Assembly (NCBI GenBank): GCA_934552825.1
Contig: CAKTEQ010000006.1
Coordinates: forward strand, 1-64,000
DNA length: 64,000 nucleotides
Source: an uncultured Oscillospiraceae bacterium
GTDB taxonomy: Bacteria; Bacillota; Clostridia; Oscillospirales; Oscillospiraceae
Direction: 5' to 3'
The position numbers and the translations under genes are program-made. Positions 34,336 through 43,151 of the stretch are shown here, in pieces. The notes beneath the pieces are model-generated. The model was not told where the DNA came from, searched no databases, and saw only the letters and a program-made list of their open reading frames with translations. Within the stretch, counting starts at the first letter, position 1; every line of letters starts with the position of its first letter.

Positions 34336-35208
34336 TTATAATTCCAGATCCCCTGCGAAGTCGAAAAGCGCCTTATTCCTGTTGCCGGCGTTCCACAGAG
34401 CGCCGTAATAGAGCAGGCAGTGGTCCCCGGGGATATCCACTCTGCTGTGTGAACGGCTGAGGTATTTTTCATAGTCGCTCAGCTGCCATATCATCATGCA
34501 CTTCTCTTCCTCCAGTATATCGAAAGCCTCTTCAAGATTTGATGCCGAGCAGTATTTGGGCTTGACTTTCAGGCCTGAGAGCACGTATTTATAGTCCTGA
34601 TCCCTGCTCTCCATCTGCTCGACCTTGATAAAGCGGAAATCCTCCACAGCGGTGCGGAAATCCACCTCACCGTATTTCCGCGAGTGTATGAGAATAAACC
34701 GGTCCTTGCTCACCGCGTGATATATAAACGGCGTCGGCAGCTTGTCATACTCGCGCATGTTTATAAAGGCTATGTCCAGCGGCCCCTCCCGGACACCTTC
34801 GATACATTTTTCTATACTCATGCGGTTGTAGACTATCCTCACACCGTTCTTCTTTGAAAAGCTCTCCAGCATATTTGTCGCCGTTATGAAATTTTCGTGG
34901 AGCGGCACTCTGGAAAAACCAACCTTCAGGGTGTTCTCTCCGCTGGCGTCCTCGGGGTGGGACATTCTGAATTTAATATTGTCCACCTCGCCCAGTATTT
35001 TCTTCACAGGTTCCATCATTTCCCTGCCCATGGGCGTAAGGTATATCTTGTTGTTCTCTCTCACGAAGAGCTTTGCGCCGATCTCCTCCTCCAGGGAAGA
35101 TATCTGATAGCTAAGGGTGGGCTGGGATATGAACAGCATCCTGGACGCCTTCGAAAAGCCGCCCATCTCCCCCACCGCCACAAAAGCGCGCAGCTGTTTT
35201 AGTTCCAT
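34336..35208 (-). CDS. LysR-family transcriptional regulator
   Basis: 290 aa. The LysR helix-turn-helix is clear: MELKQLRAFVAVGEMGGFSK, then SQPTLSYQISSLEEEIGAKL. The effector domain follows from ~90 (TLKVGFSRVP). It starts at ATG 35206-35208 behind GGAGGG. The frame is open further upstream into the repeat and tRNA, but that is not coding. It lies 168 bp upstream of the second OYE gene in the same direction and probably controls it. Confidence 0.93.
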   Translation of the reverse strand: MELKQLRAFVAVGEMGGFSKASRMLFISQPTLSYQISSLEEEIGAKLFVRENNKIYLTPMGREMMEPVKKILGEVDNIKFRMSHPEDASGENTLKVGFSRVPLHENFITATNMLESFSKKNGVRIVYNRMSIEKCIEGVREGPLDIAFINMREYDKLPTPFIYHAVSKDRFILIHSRKYGEVDFRTAVEDFRFIKVEQMESRDQDYKYVLSGLKVKPKYCSASNLEEAFDILEEEKCMMIWQLSDYEKYLSRSHSRVDIPGDHCLLYYGALWNAGNRNKALFDFAGDLEL

Positions 35209-35309
35209 AGCTGTCCCTCCAAATCCTTTTATTTCCTTTTTTATTCTACCATCATCACCGCACCAGCACAACCGCTCTGAAGGAGTTCTTCGCCGCCGAA
35301 TGATTTCAT

Positions 35310-35463
35310 TTGCAAAACGTTTGCAAAATAGCACCGTAAAAGCTGCTATTATATGATATTTTTTACTACCGGGTAGCAAAAAGTGATAGTGGCAAAAAGC
35401 CCGCAAACCCGCATGAATACAAGAAAAACCCGCAATCTCTACGATTGCGGGTTTTCTTAATTT
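35310..35463 (-). repeat. 155-bp intergenic repeat, copy B
   Basis: Inverted copy of 839-992. It starts exactly at the tRNA-Gly 3' end, with hairpin 35425-35455 (CCCGCAATC/GATTGCGGG, T-run on the minus strand) acting as tRNA terminator, then a conserved ~50-nt stretch and a diverging tail rich in TTTTGCAA. Confidence 0.8.
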
Positions 35464-35537
35464 TGGAGCGGGTAATGGGAGTCGAACCCACCTATCAACC
35501 TTGGGAAGGTCGCATTCTACCGATGAATTATACCCGC
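35464..35537 (-). tRNA. tRNA-Gly (anticodon CCC)
   Basis: 74 nt including CCA. Acceptor GCGGGTA/TACCCGC with discriminator T, anticodon stem CGACC/GGTTG with loop TTCCCAA giving CCC (reads GGG), T-arm GTGGG-TTCGACT-CCCAT. Confidence 0.95.
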
Positions 35538-35656
35538 GCAAAACATATTACCCGTCTATTGTACCACAAAATCTTTTATAATCAAGCTCAAATTTATCTG
35601 AATATCCGCGCCGCTTCCATCACATCCTTTATTTAGAAAGGAAGTGCAGCACAAAA

Positions 35657-36781
35657 ATGAAGAAAATCCTATCCATATTCCTCGTTTTTATACTGATGAG
35701 CGTCCTTGCGCTCCCCGCCTTCGCGGTCTCCGGCTCACCTGAAGTCAAAGCCGAGTCCGCCGTGCTCATGGAGCGGGAGACCGGGACCGTACTGTTTGAA
35801 TCCAACCCCCACGAACGCCTCTCTCCCGCCAGCGTGACAAAGGTCATGACGCTTCTTCTCATCGTGGAAGCCATCGACAAAGGCACCCTCTCCCTGGACG
35901 AGACCGTGACCGCCAGCACTAAGGCCGCCGGCATGGGCGGCAGCCAGATATACCTGCGTGAAAACGAGCAGATGTCCCTGGAGGATATGCTCAAGAGCGT
36001 TGTGGTCTCCTCCGCAAACGACTGCGCCGTGGCTCTGGCTGAGCATCTGTGCGGCAGCGAGGACTCCTTCGTCGCACGAATGAACGAACGTGCGGAAGAG
36101 CTGGGCATGGAGGACACCCACTTTTCAAACTGCACCGGGCTCACCACCGAGAACCACTATACCACTGCCTATGATATTGCCCTCATGTCCCGTGAGCTTC
36201 TCTCTCACGAGTTCATCAAAAACTACACTACCATATGGATGGACACCGTCCGGGGCGGCGAGTTCGGACTTTCCAACACAAACAAGCTCGTGCGCTACTA
36301 TGAAGGTACTACCGGACTCAAGACTGGCTTTACTTCCGACGCGCTGTACTGTCTCTCAGCTTCCGCCCAGCGGGACGGCATGGAGCTGATTGCCGTTATC
36401 ATGAAGGCCCCCACTTCCAGCGACAGGTTCGAGACAGCAAAGAGCCTCCTGTCCTTCGGCTTTGCGAATTACGCTCTCGTCCCCCTGCCCACCGACAGCT
36501 ATTCTGTGGACGTGAAGCTCGGTTCTTCGGACAGCGTAGCCCTGTCCCCGGATTTCTCCGGAAATATCCTGCTTGAGAAGGACGCCGCGGCGCAGCTTGA
36601 GACCTCCGTTGCTCTCGCTGAGGGGGTGAAGGCGCCTGTCGCCGCCGGGGATAAGCTCGGTGAGATAATCGTCACCGCCGCCGGCGAAGAGGTCGCCCGC
36701 GTCGCCCTGCTGGCTGAAGAGGACGTACCACGTCTGAGCGTATTTGATATTCTACGGCGCGGACTTGGAATGCTCATATGA
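35657..36781 (+). CDS. D-alanyl-D-alanine carboxypeptidase (peptidase S11, DacF/DacA type)
   Basis: 374 aa. Signal peptide ~1-24. Active-site motifs SVTK (S59-K62), SSAND (~118-122) and KTGF (~222). A C-terminal beta domain (~275-350) and a terminal segment that could associate with membrane follow. It trims the fifth residue from peptidoglycan stem peptides outside the membrane. In clostridia S11 paralogues act in vegetative wall or in spore cortex, and the context does not decide. AAAGGAAG precedes the ATG. Confidence 0.93.
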   Translation: MKKILSIFLVFILMSVLALPAFAVSGSPEVKAESAVLMERETGTVLFESNPHERLSPASVTKVMTLLLIVEAIDKGTLSLDETVTASTKAAGMGGSQIYLRENEQMSLEDMLKSVVVSSANDCAVALAEHLCGSEDSFVARMNERAEELGMEDTHFSNCTGLTTENHYTTAYDIALMSRELLSHEFIKNYTTIWMDTVRGGEFGLSNTNKLVRYYEGTTGLKTGFTSDALYCLSASAQRDGMELIAVIMKAPTSSDRFETAKSLLSFGFANYALVPLPTDSYSVDVKLGSSDSVALSPDFSGNILLEKDAAAQLETSVALAEGVKAPVAAGDKLGEIIVTAAGEEVARVALLAEEDVPRLSVFDILRRGLGMLI

Positions 36782-36859
36782 AGATTACCGTTGTAATCCA
36801 GGGAGTAATACTGTAAAATGATCGGTATAACAAATAACCTATTCACCGGGAGGTACAGT

Positions 36860-38164
36860 ATGCTCGAACTGCATCTGAAAAACATCTCCTGCTCGGTCAC
36901 TCCCGACGAGCTGGCGGCCTTCGGGCCGGTAATGACGCAAGCCCACGAAAAGCTTATGAGCTGCCCCGATCTGAGCGGCTGGCTGACTCTTCCAAGAGAT
37001 ATGCTGGAAAGCCCTGAACTGCCCAGAATTCTGGACACTGCCCGGCATATCCGGAAAAATTTCGACGTCCTTGTGGTCATCGGCGTCGGCGGCTCATATC
37101 TGGGTGCAAGAGCGTTTATAGACATGCTCCGCCCCGCGTCGGACAAAAAGCCGGAAATATTCTTCCTGGGCACGGGCTTCAACCCCGATGAGATATACGA
37201 CATACTGGAGTCTCTGGAGGACAGGGATTTTTGCATAAATGTTATATCAAAATCCGGCGGCACCATGGAGCCCGCGATAACGCTGCGGATCTTCCGGGAA
37301 TATATGCTCCGGCGTTTCGGTCCGGAGGGCGCGGCGGCGCGCACCTTCGCCACTACCGATCCTGAAACCGGTGCTCTGCGCCAACTCAGCCGCACAAACG
37401 GCTTTGAGACCTTCTCAGTCCCTGGCAACGTGGGCGGACGGTACTCCGTCCTCTCCGCCGTAGGTCTGCTGCCTATGGCTGCCGCGGGCATAGATATTGA
37501 AAAAATGCTCCGCGCCGCCGCGGCGACCGCCGAAAGCCTCGGTATACCCGGCATGGATAACCCTGCCTGGCTCTACGCCGCCGCCCGCAACCTTCTCTAT
37601 AAAAAGGGGAAGAAGATCGAGATACTCGCCTATCCCGACGCGCGCATGCGCTTCGTAGCCGAATGGTGGAAGCAGCTCTTCGGAGAGAGCGAGGGCAAGG
37701 ACGGCAGGGGCATCTTCCCCGCCAGCGCCCAGTTTCCCGCGGATCTGCACAGCATCGGGCAGTATATCCAGCAGGGTGAGCGGCATATCTTCGAAACAGC
37801 CATCGTGTTCCGCGAGCGGGAACACTGCATAAAAATTCCTGCCTGCGGGGATTACGACGGCCTGTCTTTCATGGCGGGCATGGAGATGCACATGGTGGAG
37901 CGCGCCAGCGTCGGCGCAACGCTCCTCGCCCACGCGGACGGCAGCGTGCCGAACTGTACCCTTTTTGTGGAGCGGCGGGATGCTCAGGCGGCAGGCGAGC
38001 TGATACAGTTTTTTGAGACGGCGTGCGCCCTGTCCGCTTTTGCCCTCGGTGTCAACCCCTTTGACCAGCCCGGGGTGGAGGCATATAAACGGAATGTATC
38101 CGCCCTTCTTGGCAGACCAGGGCTTGAGAGCGTCCGCTCAGAGCTCGAAAAGCGAAAAGAATGA
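36860..38164 (+). CDS. pgi: Glucose-6-phosphate isomerase
   Basis: 434 aa, the short Firmicute form. Key blocks: VVIGVGGSYLGARAFID (~73), NVISKSGGTMEPAITLRIFR (~133), GGRYSVLSAVGLLP (~195), QLFGESEGKDGRGIFP and the C-terminal NPFDQPGVEAYK. It interconverts glucose-6-P and fructose-6-P. I chose the ATG at 36860 because GGGAGG lies six bases upstream, whereas the in-frame ATG at 36818 has none. Its terminator overlaps the stop. Confidence 0.96.
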   Translation: MLELHLKNISCSVTPDELAAFGPVMTQAHEKLMSCPDLSGWLTLPRDMLESPELPRILDTARHIRKNFDVLVVIGVGGSYLGARAFIDMLRPASDKKPEIFFLGTGFNPDEIYDILESLEDRDFCINVISKSGGTMEPAITLRIFREYMLRRFGPEGAAARTFATTDPETGALRQLSRTNGFETFSVPGNVGGRYSVLSAVGLLPMAAAGIDIEKMLRAAAATAESLGIPGMDNPAWLYAAARNLLYKKGKKIEILAYPDARMRFVAEWWKQLFGESEGKDGRGIFPASAQFPADLHSIGQYIQQGERHIFETAIVFREREHCIKIPACGDYDGLSFMAGMEMHMVERASVGATLLAHADGSVPNCTLFVERRDAQAAGELIQFFETACALSAFALGVNPFDQPGVEAYKRNVSALLGRPGLESVRSELEKRKE

Positions 38165-38201
38165 AAAAATGCCTGTGGAATTTGATCCGCAGGCATTTTT
38201 A
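38164..38201. terminator. Bidirectional terminator after pgi
   Basis: Stem AAAAATGCCTG/CAGGCATTTTT starting at the stop codon. Confidence 0.85.
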
Positions 38202-38209
38202 TTCCGGTC

Positions 38210-38761
38210 TTATTCCGGATAATAGTTCAATATCATAAACTCTGTCTCTTCGTCCCCATGGTTTATATAGCTGTGGTTTTTCGATGCGTCGAACATGAGC
38301 GCGTCCCCGGTGTCAAGTTCGTATGACGCGCCGCCGCTCTTCAGTTCGAGCCGCCCCTTTATCACAAGCACGAACTCCTTCGCCTTGTCGCCGTGCTTGA
38401 GGGAATCATTTACGCTGTGGGGCTTCAGGTGTCCATAGAGTATCTCGAAGTTACGCCCCGGCGTGCTCGTAAAATAACAGGCGAGGCTGTAATCCCCGTT
38501 TCCGTTTGTCATGACGTCCGCCTCTTCCCGGCGCACCAGCTCCACTTCCTCCTCCTGCTCCTCCATAAGGCGCATATAAGGTACGTTGAGCCCGTTCGCG
38601 ATTTTCAGAAGCGTATTCACCGTGGGGTTCCCGTTTCCCCGCTCTATCTCGGAGAGCATCGCCTTGCTCACGCCGGAGGCTTTTGCAAGCTGGCTTGATG
38701 ATATGTCACGTTCAATGCGCAATTTCCTCAAATTTGCCGCGATTATCTGCCCTAAATCCAT
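38210..38761 (-). CDS. XRE-family regulator with C-terminal cupin domain
   Basis: 183 aa. Helix-turn-helix ~6-60 (SSQLAKASGVSKAMLSEIER, GNPTVNTLLKIANGL) and cupin ~110-180 (LKHGDKAKEFVLVIKG, LDTGDALMFDASKNHSYIN). This class usually senses a small ligand and controls a neighbouring transporter or catabolic gene. It is divergent from azlCD with two direct repeats between them. GAGGAG precedes the ATG. Confidence 0.92.
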   Translation of the reverse strand: MDLGQIIAANLRKLRIERDISSSQLAKASGVSKAMLSEIERGNGNPTVNTLLKIANGLNVPYMRLMEEQEEEVELVRREEADVMTNGNGDYSLACYFTSTPGRNFEILYGHLKPHSVNDSLKHGDKAKEFVLVIKGRLELKSGGASYELDTGDALMFDASKNHSYINHGDEETEFMILNYYPE

Positions 38762-38804
38762 ATATTTCTCCTCATTGACAATTCACCGGAGCGGTTGTAC
38801 TCTA

Positions 38805-38835
38805 TCAATATATTTGACGTTTGTTCAATATATTT
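38805..38835. promoter_or_regulatory. Direct repeats between the XRE-cupin gene and azlC
   Basis: TCAATATATTT at 38805-38815 and again at 38825-38835, exactly 20 bp apart (two helical turns), in an AT-rich divergent promoter region. Likely binding sites for the XRE-cupin regulator. Confidence 0.55.
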
Positions 38836-38908
38836 TATCTCCGCTAAGATATATTAACACGATTTGCAGTTTTTTTCAACCACACCGGAGCAAAAACGGA
38901 GATGCGCT

Positions 38909-39610
38909 ATGGAAACCACGGAAATCACTAAAAACTGGCGGGATGTCATAAAAGCCGCCTTTCCCCACACAGTGCCTGTACTGACGGGCTACCTCGTCCT
39001 CGGCATGACCTACGGCATACTTATGCAGGCCCGGGGCTACGGCCCTCTCTGGTCCACCCTTGTGAGCATAATCACCTACGGCGGCAGCGCCCAGTACGCG
39101 GCTATCGTCATGTTCGCGGGGCTTTTTGATCCCGTCGCCACCTTCATCCTCAGCCTGACGGTAAACGCCAGATATCTCTTCTGTAGCGTAGGCATGCTGA
39201 ACAAATTTGCTGACACAGGGCGCTACCGTCCCTTTTTGTTCTTCTCTCTCTCAGACGAGAGCTTCGCCGTTGGCGCCACCACAGAACCGCCAGCGGGTAT
39301 GGACAGAGGCAGGTTCTTCTTCTCCGTGTTTTTCATGGACTACCTCTATTGGATAATCGGCACATTCCTCGGCGGGGCGCTGGGCAGTCTGATAACTTTT
39401 GATACCACGGGGCTTGATTTCGCCCTCACCGCCATGTACGTCACCATGTTCATAGACCTCATGCGCACCAGGCGGGAGCGGGTCTGCGGCATCATCGGCG
39501 CCACCTGCGCCCTGGCGTCCCTGCTCATATTCGGCTCGGAAAATGTCGTCATTCCCGCCCTCATCCTGATCCTTATCATCCTTATTCCCGGAAGGAGGAA
39601 GCTCTCATGA
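38909..39610 (+). CDS. azlC: AzlC-family branched-chain amino acid exporter, large subunit
   Basis: 233 aa, several membrane segments. AzlC motifs: FPHTVPVLTGYLVLGMTYGIL, YGGSAQYAAIVMFA, NARYLFCSVGML and LSDESFAV. It works with AzlD encoded next (4-nt overlap) in exporting branched-chain amino acids or analogues. ATG at 38909 behind GGAG; the upstream in-frame ATG at 38864 lacks a site. Confidence 0.93.
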   Translation: METTEITKNWRDVIKAAFPHTVPVLTGYLVLGMTYGILMQARGYGPLWSTLVSIITYGGSAQYAAIVMFAGLFDPVATFILSLTVNARYLFCSVGMLNKFADTGRYRPFLFFSLSDESFAVGATTEPPAGMDRGRFFFSVFFMDYLYWIIGTFLGGALGSLITFDTTGLDFALTAMYVTMFIDLMRTRRERVCGIIGATCALASLLIFGSENVVIPALILILIILIPGRRKLS

Positions 39611-39939
39611 CGCTCACACCTGCGCAGACTTTGATAACCGCCGCCGCTCTCGCCCTCGGCACAGCCCTTCCCCGGCTGCTGCCGCCCATTCTCTTCCCCG
39701 CGGGAAAACCCCATCCGAAGGTCATCGATTCTCTTACGCCGCTTATCCCTCCCGCTATTATAGGGCTGCTCGCTGTCTACAGCCTCAAGGACGTTTCCGT
39801 GCTCACTGGCAGTCACGCTCTGCCGGAGCTGATAGCCGTCGCCGCGACCGCCCTTGTCCACCTCTGGAAGAGAAAACTGCTCATATCCATGGCGGTCGGG
39901 ACCGTCTGCTATATGCTGCTGGTACAGCTCGTTTTTTGA
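39607..39939 (+). CDS. azlD: AzlD-family branched-chain amino acid exporter, small subunit
   Basis: 110 aa, four membrane segments. The motif ATALPRLLPPILFP-like (GTALPRLLPPILF) and SLTPLIPPAIIGLLAVY are typical. It overlaps azlC by ATGA. It is required for AzlC function in characterised systems. Confidence 0.92.
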   Translation: MTLTPAQTLITAAALALGTALPRLLPPILFPAGKPHPKVIDSLTPLIPPAIIGLLAVYSLKDVSVLTGSHALPELIAVAATALVHLWKRKLLISMAVGTVCYMLLVQLVF

Positions 39940-39977
39940 CCCGTGCAGACGTTAACAAATATTTTAGAAATGCTTTG

Positions 39978-40006
39978 TTGAATATCACCCGGATAGATGT
40001 TATAAT
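39978..40006 (+). promoter_or_regulatory. Promoter of the small P-loop protein gene
   Basis: TTGAAT (39978-39983), 17-bp spacer, TATAAT (40001-40006). A 60-nt leader and AAGGAGG precede the ATG at 40067. Confidence 0.75.
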
Positions 40007-40066
40007 GAATACGCGCAGGATGCTTTTTCGTCCGCGCCCACTAAAATCCGCAAGGAGGTAATTAAA

Positions 40067-40477
40067 ATGGTTAAGGTAATTTTGGGGCTTAAGGGCACCG
40101 GCAAGACAAAGCTTATGGCGTCAATGGTGAACGAAGCCGTCAAGACAGAGACCGGCAGCATCATCTGCATTGAGCAGAACCCCACCCTCACCTATGACAT
40201 AGACCACAGCGCCCGTCTCATCGACGCAAAGAGCTACGATATCGAGGACTTCCACTTCCTCAAGGGCTTCATCAGCGGTCTTTACGCCAACAACTACGAC
40301 CTCTCCCACGTTTTCGTGGACAGCCTTCACAAGATCGTCCCCTTCACTACAGAGGAGGAGACCGCACAGTTCCTCGCATGGCTGGAGAAATTCAGCGAGG
40401 CTCATAATGTCAGTTTCACCATCATGATCTCTCAGGACCCGGCAACTGCTTCTGAAGACATCAAGAAATACTGCTGA
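40067..40477 (+). CDS. Small P-loop NTPase-like protein of unknown function
   Basis: 136 aa. The P-loop GLKGTGKTK is at residues 7-15, with a possible Walker B strand HVFVDSLHK (~81-89) and a final FTIMISQDP strand. It is unusually small for a stand-alone ATPase and lacks a recognisable lid. Similar proteins in gut Firmicutes are sometimes labelled 'twitching motility protein PilT', which the sequence does not justify. It is monocistronic with a strong promoter and terminator, so well expressed. Confidence 0.75.
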   Translation: MVKVILGLKGTGKTKLMASMVNEAVKTETGSIICIEQNPTLTYDIDHSARLIDAKSYDIEDFHFLKGFISGLYANNYDLSHVFVDSLHKIVPFTTEEETAQFLAWLEKFSEAHNVSFTIMISQDPATASEDIKKYC

Positions 40478-40497
40478 GCAAACCATCTTGTAATTCT

Positions 40498-40533
40498 CAG
40501 GGCAGCAAATTCGATTTGCTGCCCTGTTTTTTG
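40498..40533 (+). terminator. Terminator of the P-loop gene
   Basis: 13-bp stem CAGGGCAGCAAAT/ATTTGCTGCCCTG followed by TTTTTTG. Confidence 0.92.
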
Positions 40534-40550
40534 TTAAGGAGAAGAAAACT

Positions 40551-41351
40551 ATGATGAACTCAATATCAATCGCATGGACCTGGTTTGTCGGCTTTCTGCC
40601 GAAGCTTCTCGTTTGCGCGATAGTCGTCGTCGCGGCGATAATCATAAACCAGCTCCTTCCCAAGCTTATCACGAAGATCTATCACAAGGCCACCGACGAT
40701 GACGCGGCTCTGAACTATTTCAAAACCACCGCTAAGATAATCGTATGGGTATTCGCCATTCTCATCATTCTTGAGAAATTCGGCTTCCCAATGGCGTCTC
40801 TGCTCACTGTAATAGCCGCTGTAGGCGCGGCGTTCGCCCTCGCCATAAAGGACAGCCTGGCTAACCTCGCCTCCGGGCTCGTGCTGCTCTTCACAAAGCC
40901 CTTCAAAGCGGGGGATCTCATCGAGGTCGACGGCTTCCTCGGCACGGTCACGGACGTGCAGCTCATCCACACCTTTATTGATACAGTTGACAACAGCCAT
41001 GTAGCGATCCCCAATTCAAAGATGATGTCCGCCAGTGTCAGCAACATCTCCGGCAACGGCACGCGGCGTCAGGACATCGTTTTCAGCATTGCCTACGACC
41101 AGGATATCGACAAGGCAAAGAATGTCCTTGAGACAGTTGCGGCCGCTGACAGCCGCATTATGAAATCTCCCGCGCCCTTCGTTGCCGTGACGAGTCATGA
41201 CGACAGCGCCGTAAAGATCATGCTCCGGGTCTGGACAACTCACGGGGATTACTGGGCTGTTCAGTATGCCCTGTATGAGAACGTGAAAAAGGCGTTCGAC
41301 ACTAACGGCATCGTCATCCCCTTCCCCCAGATGGACGTACATATGGTATAA
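40551..41351 (+). CDS. mscS: Small-conductance mechanosensitive channel MscS
   Basis: 266 aa. Three N-terminal membrane helices, with the pore helix VIAAVGAAFALAIKDSLANL (~87-106) showing the Ala/Gly packing typical of MscS. A beta domain (GDLIEVDGFLGTVTDVQLIHT) and C-terminal alpha/beta domain follow. It releases solutes on hypo-osmotic shock. AAGGAG precedes the ATG ATG. Confidence 0.95.
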   Translation: MMNSISIAWTWFVGFLPKLLVCAIVVVAAIIINQLLPKLITKIYHKATDDDAALNYFKTTAKIIVWVFAILIILEKFGFPMASLLTVIAAVGAAFALAIKDSLANLASGLVLLFTKPFKAGDLIEVDGFLGTVTDVQLIHTFIDTVDNSHVAIPNSKMMSASVSNISGNGTRRQDIVFSIAYDQDIDKAKNVLETVAAADSRIMKSPAPFVAVTSHDDSAVKIMLRVWTTHGDYWAVQYALYENVKKAFDTNGIVIPFPQMDVHMV

Positions 41352-41369
41352 GCTCCGGTATAAATCAGA

Positions 41370-41398
41370 AAGCCTCCGTATGAAGCATACGGAGGCTT
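41370..41398. terminator. Terminator after mscS
   Basis: 12-bp stem AAGCCTCCGTAT/ATACGGAGGCTT followed by ATCTTTTTC. It also faces the converging editing operon. Confidence 0.9.
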
Positions 41399-41407
41399 AT
41401 CTTTTTC

Positions 41408-41947
41408 TTATTCACCTGTCAGCCTGACGACCACCGGCTCGTACCCCATAGCGGGCACGAGCTTTTCCAGCACGTCCGCCGTTCTGATCTTCAGGGAAGA
41501 TGTATTTATGCAGGGATGACAGCAGAAAAACTCTTCTTTTTTCAGGTCCTCGTCTATTATCAGGTGCACCCTTTTCTCTCCGTCGAACAGCATCCCGAAA
41601 ATGCTCAGGGAGCCGGGCGTTATATTTAGCTTTTCCTCCATCTCCTCCCCCGCGGCAAAGCTCAGCCGCGCCGTGCCCAACTGTGAGGAGAGCTCCTTCG
41701 TCTTGAAGGGCTTGTCCCCCGGCATGCAGAGCAGATAATACTCCGTATGCTGTCTGTTTGTGAGGAACAGGTTCTTGCAGATACTGCCTCCCAGCGCCTG
41801 TTCCACCGGGCGGCATAGCTCAATGGTATGCGCCGCCTCATGGTCGCAGCGGCTGAACTCCACCCCGCATTTCTCAAGGAAATCGTAGGTTCGCTCCTCT
41901 TTATCTATCCGCTTATCCGCGGGTCTGCCTGAAAAAACTTCCATCAT
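41408..41947 (-). CDS. YbaK/ProX-type aminoacyl-tRNA deacylase
   Basis: 179 aa. YbaK/EbsC fold: CGVEFSRCDHEAAHT near the N-terminus, SICKNLFLTNRQHTEYYLLCMPGDKPFKTKEL with the conserved Lys, and TPGSLSIFGMLFDGEKRVHLIID. The arrangement and length fit the free-standing prolyl-tRNA-synthetase-associated domain (ProXp-ala/PrdX), which hydrolyses Ala-tRNA(Pro). It overlaps the AlaX-type gene by 4 nt, so both trans-editing factors are made together. Confidence 0.9.
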   Translation of the reverse strand: MMEVFSGRPADKRIDKEERTYDFLEKCGVEFSRCDHEAAHTIELCRPVEQALGGSICKNLFLTNRQHTEYYLLCMPGDKPFKTKELSSQLGTARLSFAAGEEMEEKLNITPGSLSIFGMLFDGEKRVHLIIDEDLKKEEFFCCHPCINTSSLKIRTADVLEKLVPAMGYEPVVVRLTGE

Positions 41948-43140
41948 ATCATCCTCAGAATGCTGTCCCGAAGCACTGTTACCAGCTCTTTATAGTCCTT
42001 CGTGTATTTCCCTGCGCCCTGCACGAGCTCGTCACGTCCGCCGCCCTTTCCGTTGAAGAGCGCGTTTGCAAGGTCGCTCACCTGCCGGCAGCTGAACTGC
42101 ACCCTTTTCCCACGCCCGGCAATATAGCCCAGGCGCTCTCCCTGGGGGTAGCACACAAAAGCGAGTGTATTCTCTCCCCCGAGGAGCCGGGTAAGGAGCT
42201 GCTTTGCCTCTCCCGGCGTGAAGTCACCGCCCACGCATACGACCTTGGCTCCCTCTTTCTCTGCCCCGTCAGCCAGAGCCTCCGCCGCGGTGTAATCCAT
42301 GAGCCTTCCGGATACAGCGCTCAAACGCATTCCGGTGCTCTTCAGCTCGCTTTTCAGGTTCTTCACGCTGTTTATGAGTTCGTCCTCTCCTGTGCTGAGA
42401 ACCGTCATGAGCCCTGAGACTGTATCGTGGCAGCGCCGCAGCCGGAGCAGCGCCCGGCGCCCGCAGGCGCACTCGACGCGCATGCCGCCCCTGTGACGCT
42501 CCGCCTTGAATATTTTGATCAGTCCCACGGCACCGGTGGACTTAACGTGGGTCCCGCAGCAGGTGCAGGCGTCCCCGTCCGGTATTACTGCCACCCGAAG
42601 CATACCGTGGGCCTTCTCCGTTACCTTGCGCATGGGGATATCCCCCAGATCGTCCTCCATTCTGTAAATTATGTCAACCGGTTTATCCTTCCATATCTCC
42701 GCGTTGGCATAATCCTCGGCCTCCATAAGCTGCTCGTGGGTCAGCTCTCTGTCCAGGTCAATGGTGATGACCTCCTCGTTCATATGGAATCCCACGTTCT
42801 TCGCTCCGAAGAGCTTCCAGAATGAGAAGGACATTATGTGCTCTCCTGTATGCTGCTGGCTGTTGTCCATGCGGTAAAGCGCGTCCAGCTCCACCTGCAC
42901 CAGATTCCCAGGCTCCAGCGGCTTTTTCAGCCTGTGCCACACCGTGCCCTCTGTCTCAGAGACGTCCATAACCTCTTCGCCGTTAATCGTCCCCTTATCG
43001 CAGAGCTGGCCTCCCCCCGTGGGGAAGAGCACGGTCTTGTCCAGGGCCGCGGCATACATCCCGTTTTCCTCCCGGCAGTCTGTCACCAGCGCCTCGCAGG
43101 AGGTCATCTCCGGGTATTTCTCATATAATTTCTCCGTCAT
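41944..43140 (-). CDS. alaX: Alanyl-tRNA editing protein AlaX-L
   Basis: 398 aa. It begins with the AlaRS-type editing domain (FPTGGGQLCDKG). The zinc motif is HTGEH (H97, H101) plus C-C-x3-H (CTCCGTHVKSTG, ~192-202). A coiled region and a DHHA1-like C-terminal domain with GGGRDELVQGAG follow, which defines the long AlaX form. It hydrolyses Ser-tRNA(Ala), and possibly Gly-tRNA(Ala). I start at ATG 43138-43140, which has GAGGG upstream. Confidence 0.93.
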   Translation of the reverse strand: MTEKLYEKYPEMTSCEALVTDCREENGMYAAALDKTVLFPTGGGQLCDKGTINGEEVMDVSETEGTVWHRLKKPLEPGNLVQVELDALYRMDNSQQHTGEHIMSFSFWKLFGAKNVGFHMNEEVITIDLDRELTHEQLMEAEDYANAEIWKDKPVDIIYRMEDDLGDIPMRKVTEKAHGMLRVAVIPDGDACTCCGTHVKSTGAVGLIKIFKAERHRGGMRVECACGRRALLRLRRCHDTVSGLMTVLSTGEDELINSVKNLKSELKSTGMRLSAVSGRLMDYTAAEALADGAEKEGAKVVCVGGDFTPGEAKQLLTRLLGGENTLAFVCYPQGERLGYIAGRGKRVQFSCRQVSDLANALFNGKGGGRDELVQGAGKYTKDYKELVTVLRDSILRMI

Positions 43141-43151
43141 TTTTATCCCTC

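Noticed and set aside
34336..35541. Extended LysR frame of 401 codons reaching into tRNA-Gly
   Set aside because: The extra 111 codons are the repeat and tRNA sequence. The real ATG (35206-35208) has GGAGGG and the family's usual N-terminus.
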